Source of the DNA: Centroberyx gerrardi
Taxonomy: Eukaryota; Chordata; Actinopteri; Beryciformes; Berycidae
DNA length: 64,000 bases
Direction: 5' to 3'
Assembly: GCF_048128805.1 (NCBI RefSeq)
Contig: NC_136010.1
Span: 24,072,980-24,136,979 of the forward strand
Shown: positions 63,478-64,000 of the stretch, one piece after another
How the letters are laid out: each line of letters starts with the position of its first letter
Numbering within the stretch: position 1 is the first letter of the stretch
The notes under the pieces: model-generated
What the model was told of the DNA's origin: nothing
The model's input: the letters and a program-made list of their open reading frames with translations, nothing else
Database searches by the model: none
Position numbers and translations under genes: made by a program

Positions 63478-64000
63478 CATTTCGGAGATTCTATGATAAA
63501 GAATATGGTCTGGTATTTTTTATTTTTTTCAGTTTAGATATCGCTCAATGTGCCACTCTCCAGACAGAGTGGTACCCGAGGCACCAGAGTCAATATGAGC
63601 TATAGTATTAGGCATTGTGTTGATTGATCTTAGATATGTAGGCCTATACATCGAACTTTGATATATGCCTATATAATGAATTCATATTGAACTGTGTTGA
63701 GCTTATGTGCGTGGATATGGCAGTGTATGGCAGTTACGTCTTCATGGAGTAATTCAGAAAATTCTATAATTTGAACGAAAAATGTAGCATTTAACTTTTT
63801 TTCTAAATCACCTTTTCTCTAAAGAAAAGTAGATCAGCCCAAAAGAAATTACGTTCCTTCCCTTCGTCGCTCTTAATGTAATGTAGTCGCGGGTTCTCCG
63901 TTATTTTTTGCAATTCCCAGAGAGTAAATGATGACTGAGGCGAGTATCCCAACTTCATGCCGAACGGCGTTTTATTGTTCCAAACTCGCAGGGCAGTGAG
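63478..64000. other. Flank beyond the glutathione synthetase promoter, nothing recognised
   Basis: AT-rich unique sequence up to the window edge. No exon, TIR pair or RNA gene was seen. A short GC-richer part (63880-64000) at the edge may belong to a neighbouring gene outside the window. Confidence 0.45.

Overview
This is vertebrate, almost certainly teleost fish, nuclear DNA. The evidence is intron-split protein genes with GT-AG junctions, very dense (TG/CA)n and (GA/CT)n microsatellites, Tc1-like and hAT-like short elements, a Penelope-like element and an L2/CR1-like LINE tail. There are no operons, CRISPR arrays or rRNA/tRNA genes that I can support.

Layout. Positions 1-33,200 hold no protein gene that I can recognise. 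This stretch is microsatellites, a ~1.07 kb GACT tetranucleotide array, several short inverted-repeat (MITE-like) elements, a perfect 39-bp-arm palindrome, and low-repeat blocks that could be regulatory. At 33,801-36,624 (+) lies a complete six-exon PIM-family serine/threonine kinase. It encodes 332 aa, its numbering matches human PIM1 from the N-terminus through the DFG motif, and it has a GC-rich E2F/CCAAT-type promoter and a long AU-rich 3'UTR ending near 38,235. Positions 38,240-52,188 are intergenic, with a Tc1-like deletion derivative and a ~730 bp sequence present twice, one copy bracketed by ~155 bp direct repeats. At 52,189-62,894 (-) lies a complete twelve-coding-exon glutathione synthetase family gene (476 aa). 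It is convergent with the kinase and has a TATA box at 63,113-63,120. Its intron 9 carries a nest of elements: a Penelope-like element, inside it a palindromic MITE, and inside that an LINE fragment.

The two genes have no evident functional link. PIM kinases are labile, transcriptionally controlled survival kinases; glutathione synthetase makes the last step of glutathione synthesis. The most interesting points are: the glutathione synthetase is intact but has substitutions at several positions that bind the glutathione moiety in the human enzyme, while its ATP and Mg residues are kept, which suggests a diverged paralogue; the nested transposons reach to within about 15 bases of a splice acceptor; and a duplicated ~730 bp unit of unknown nature has sharp ends. 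I found no convincing new molecular system.
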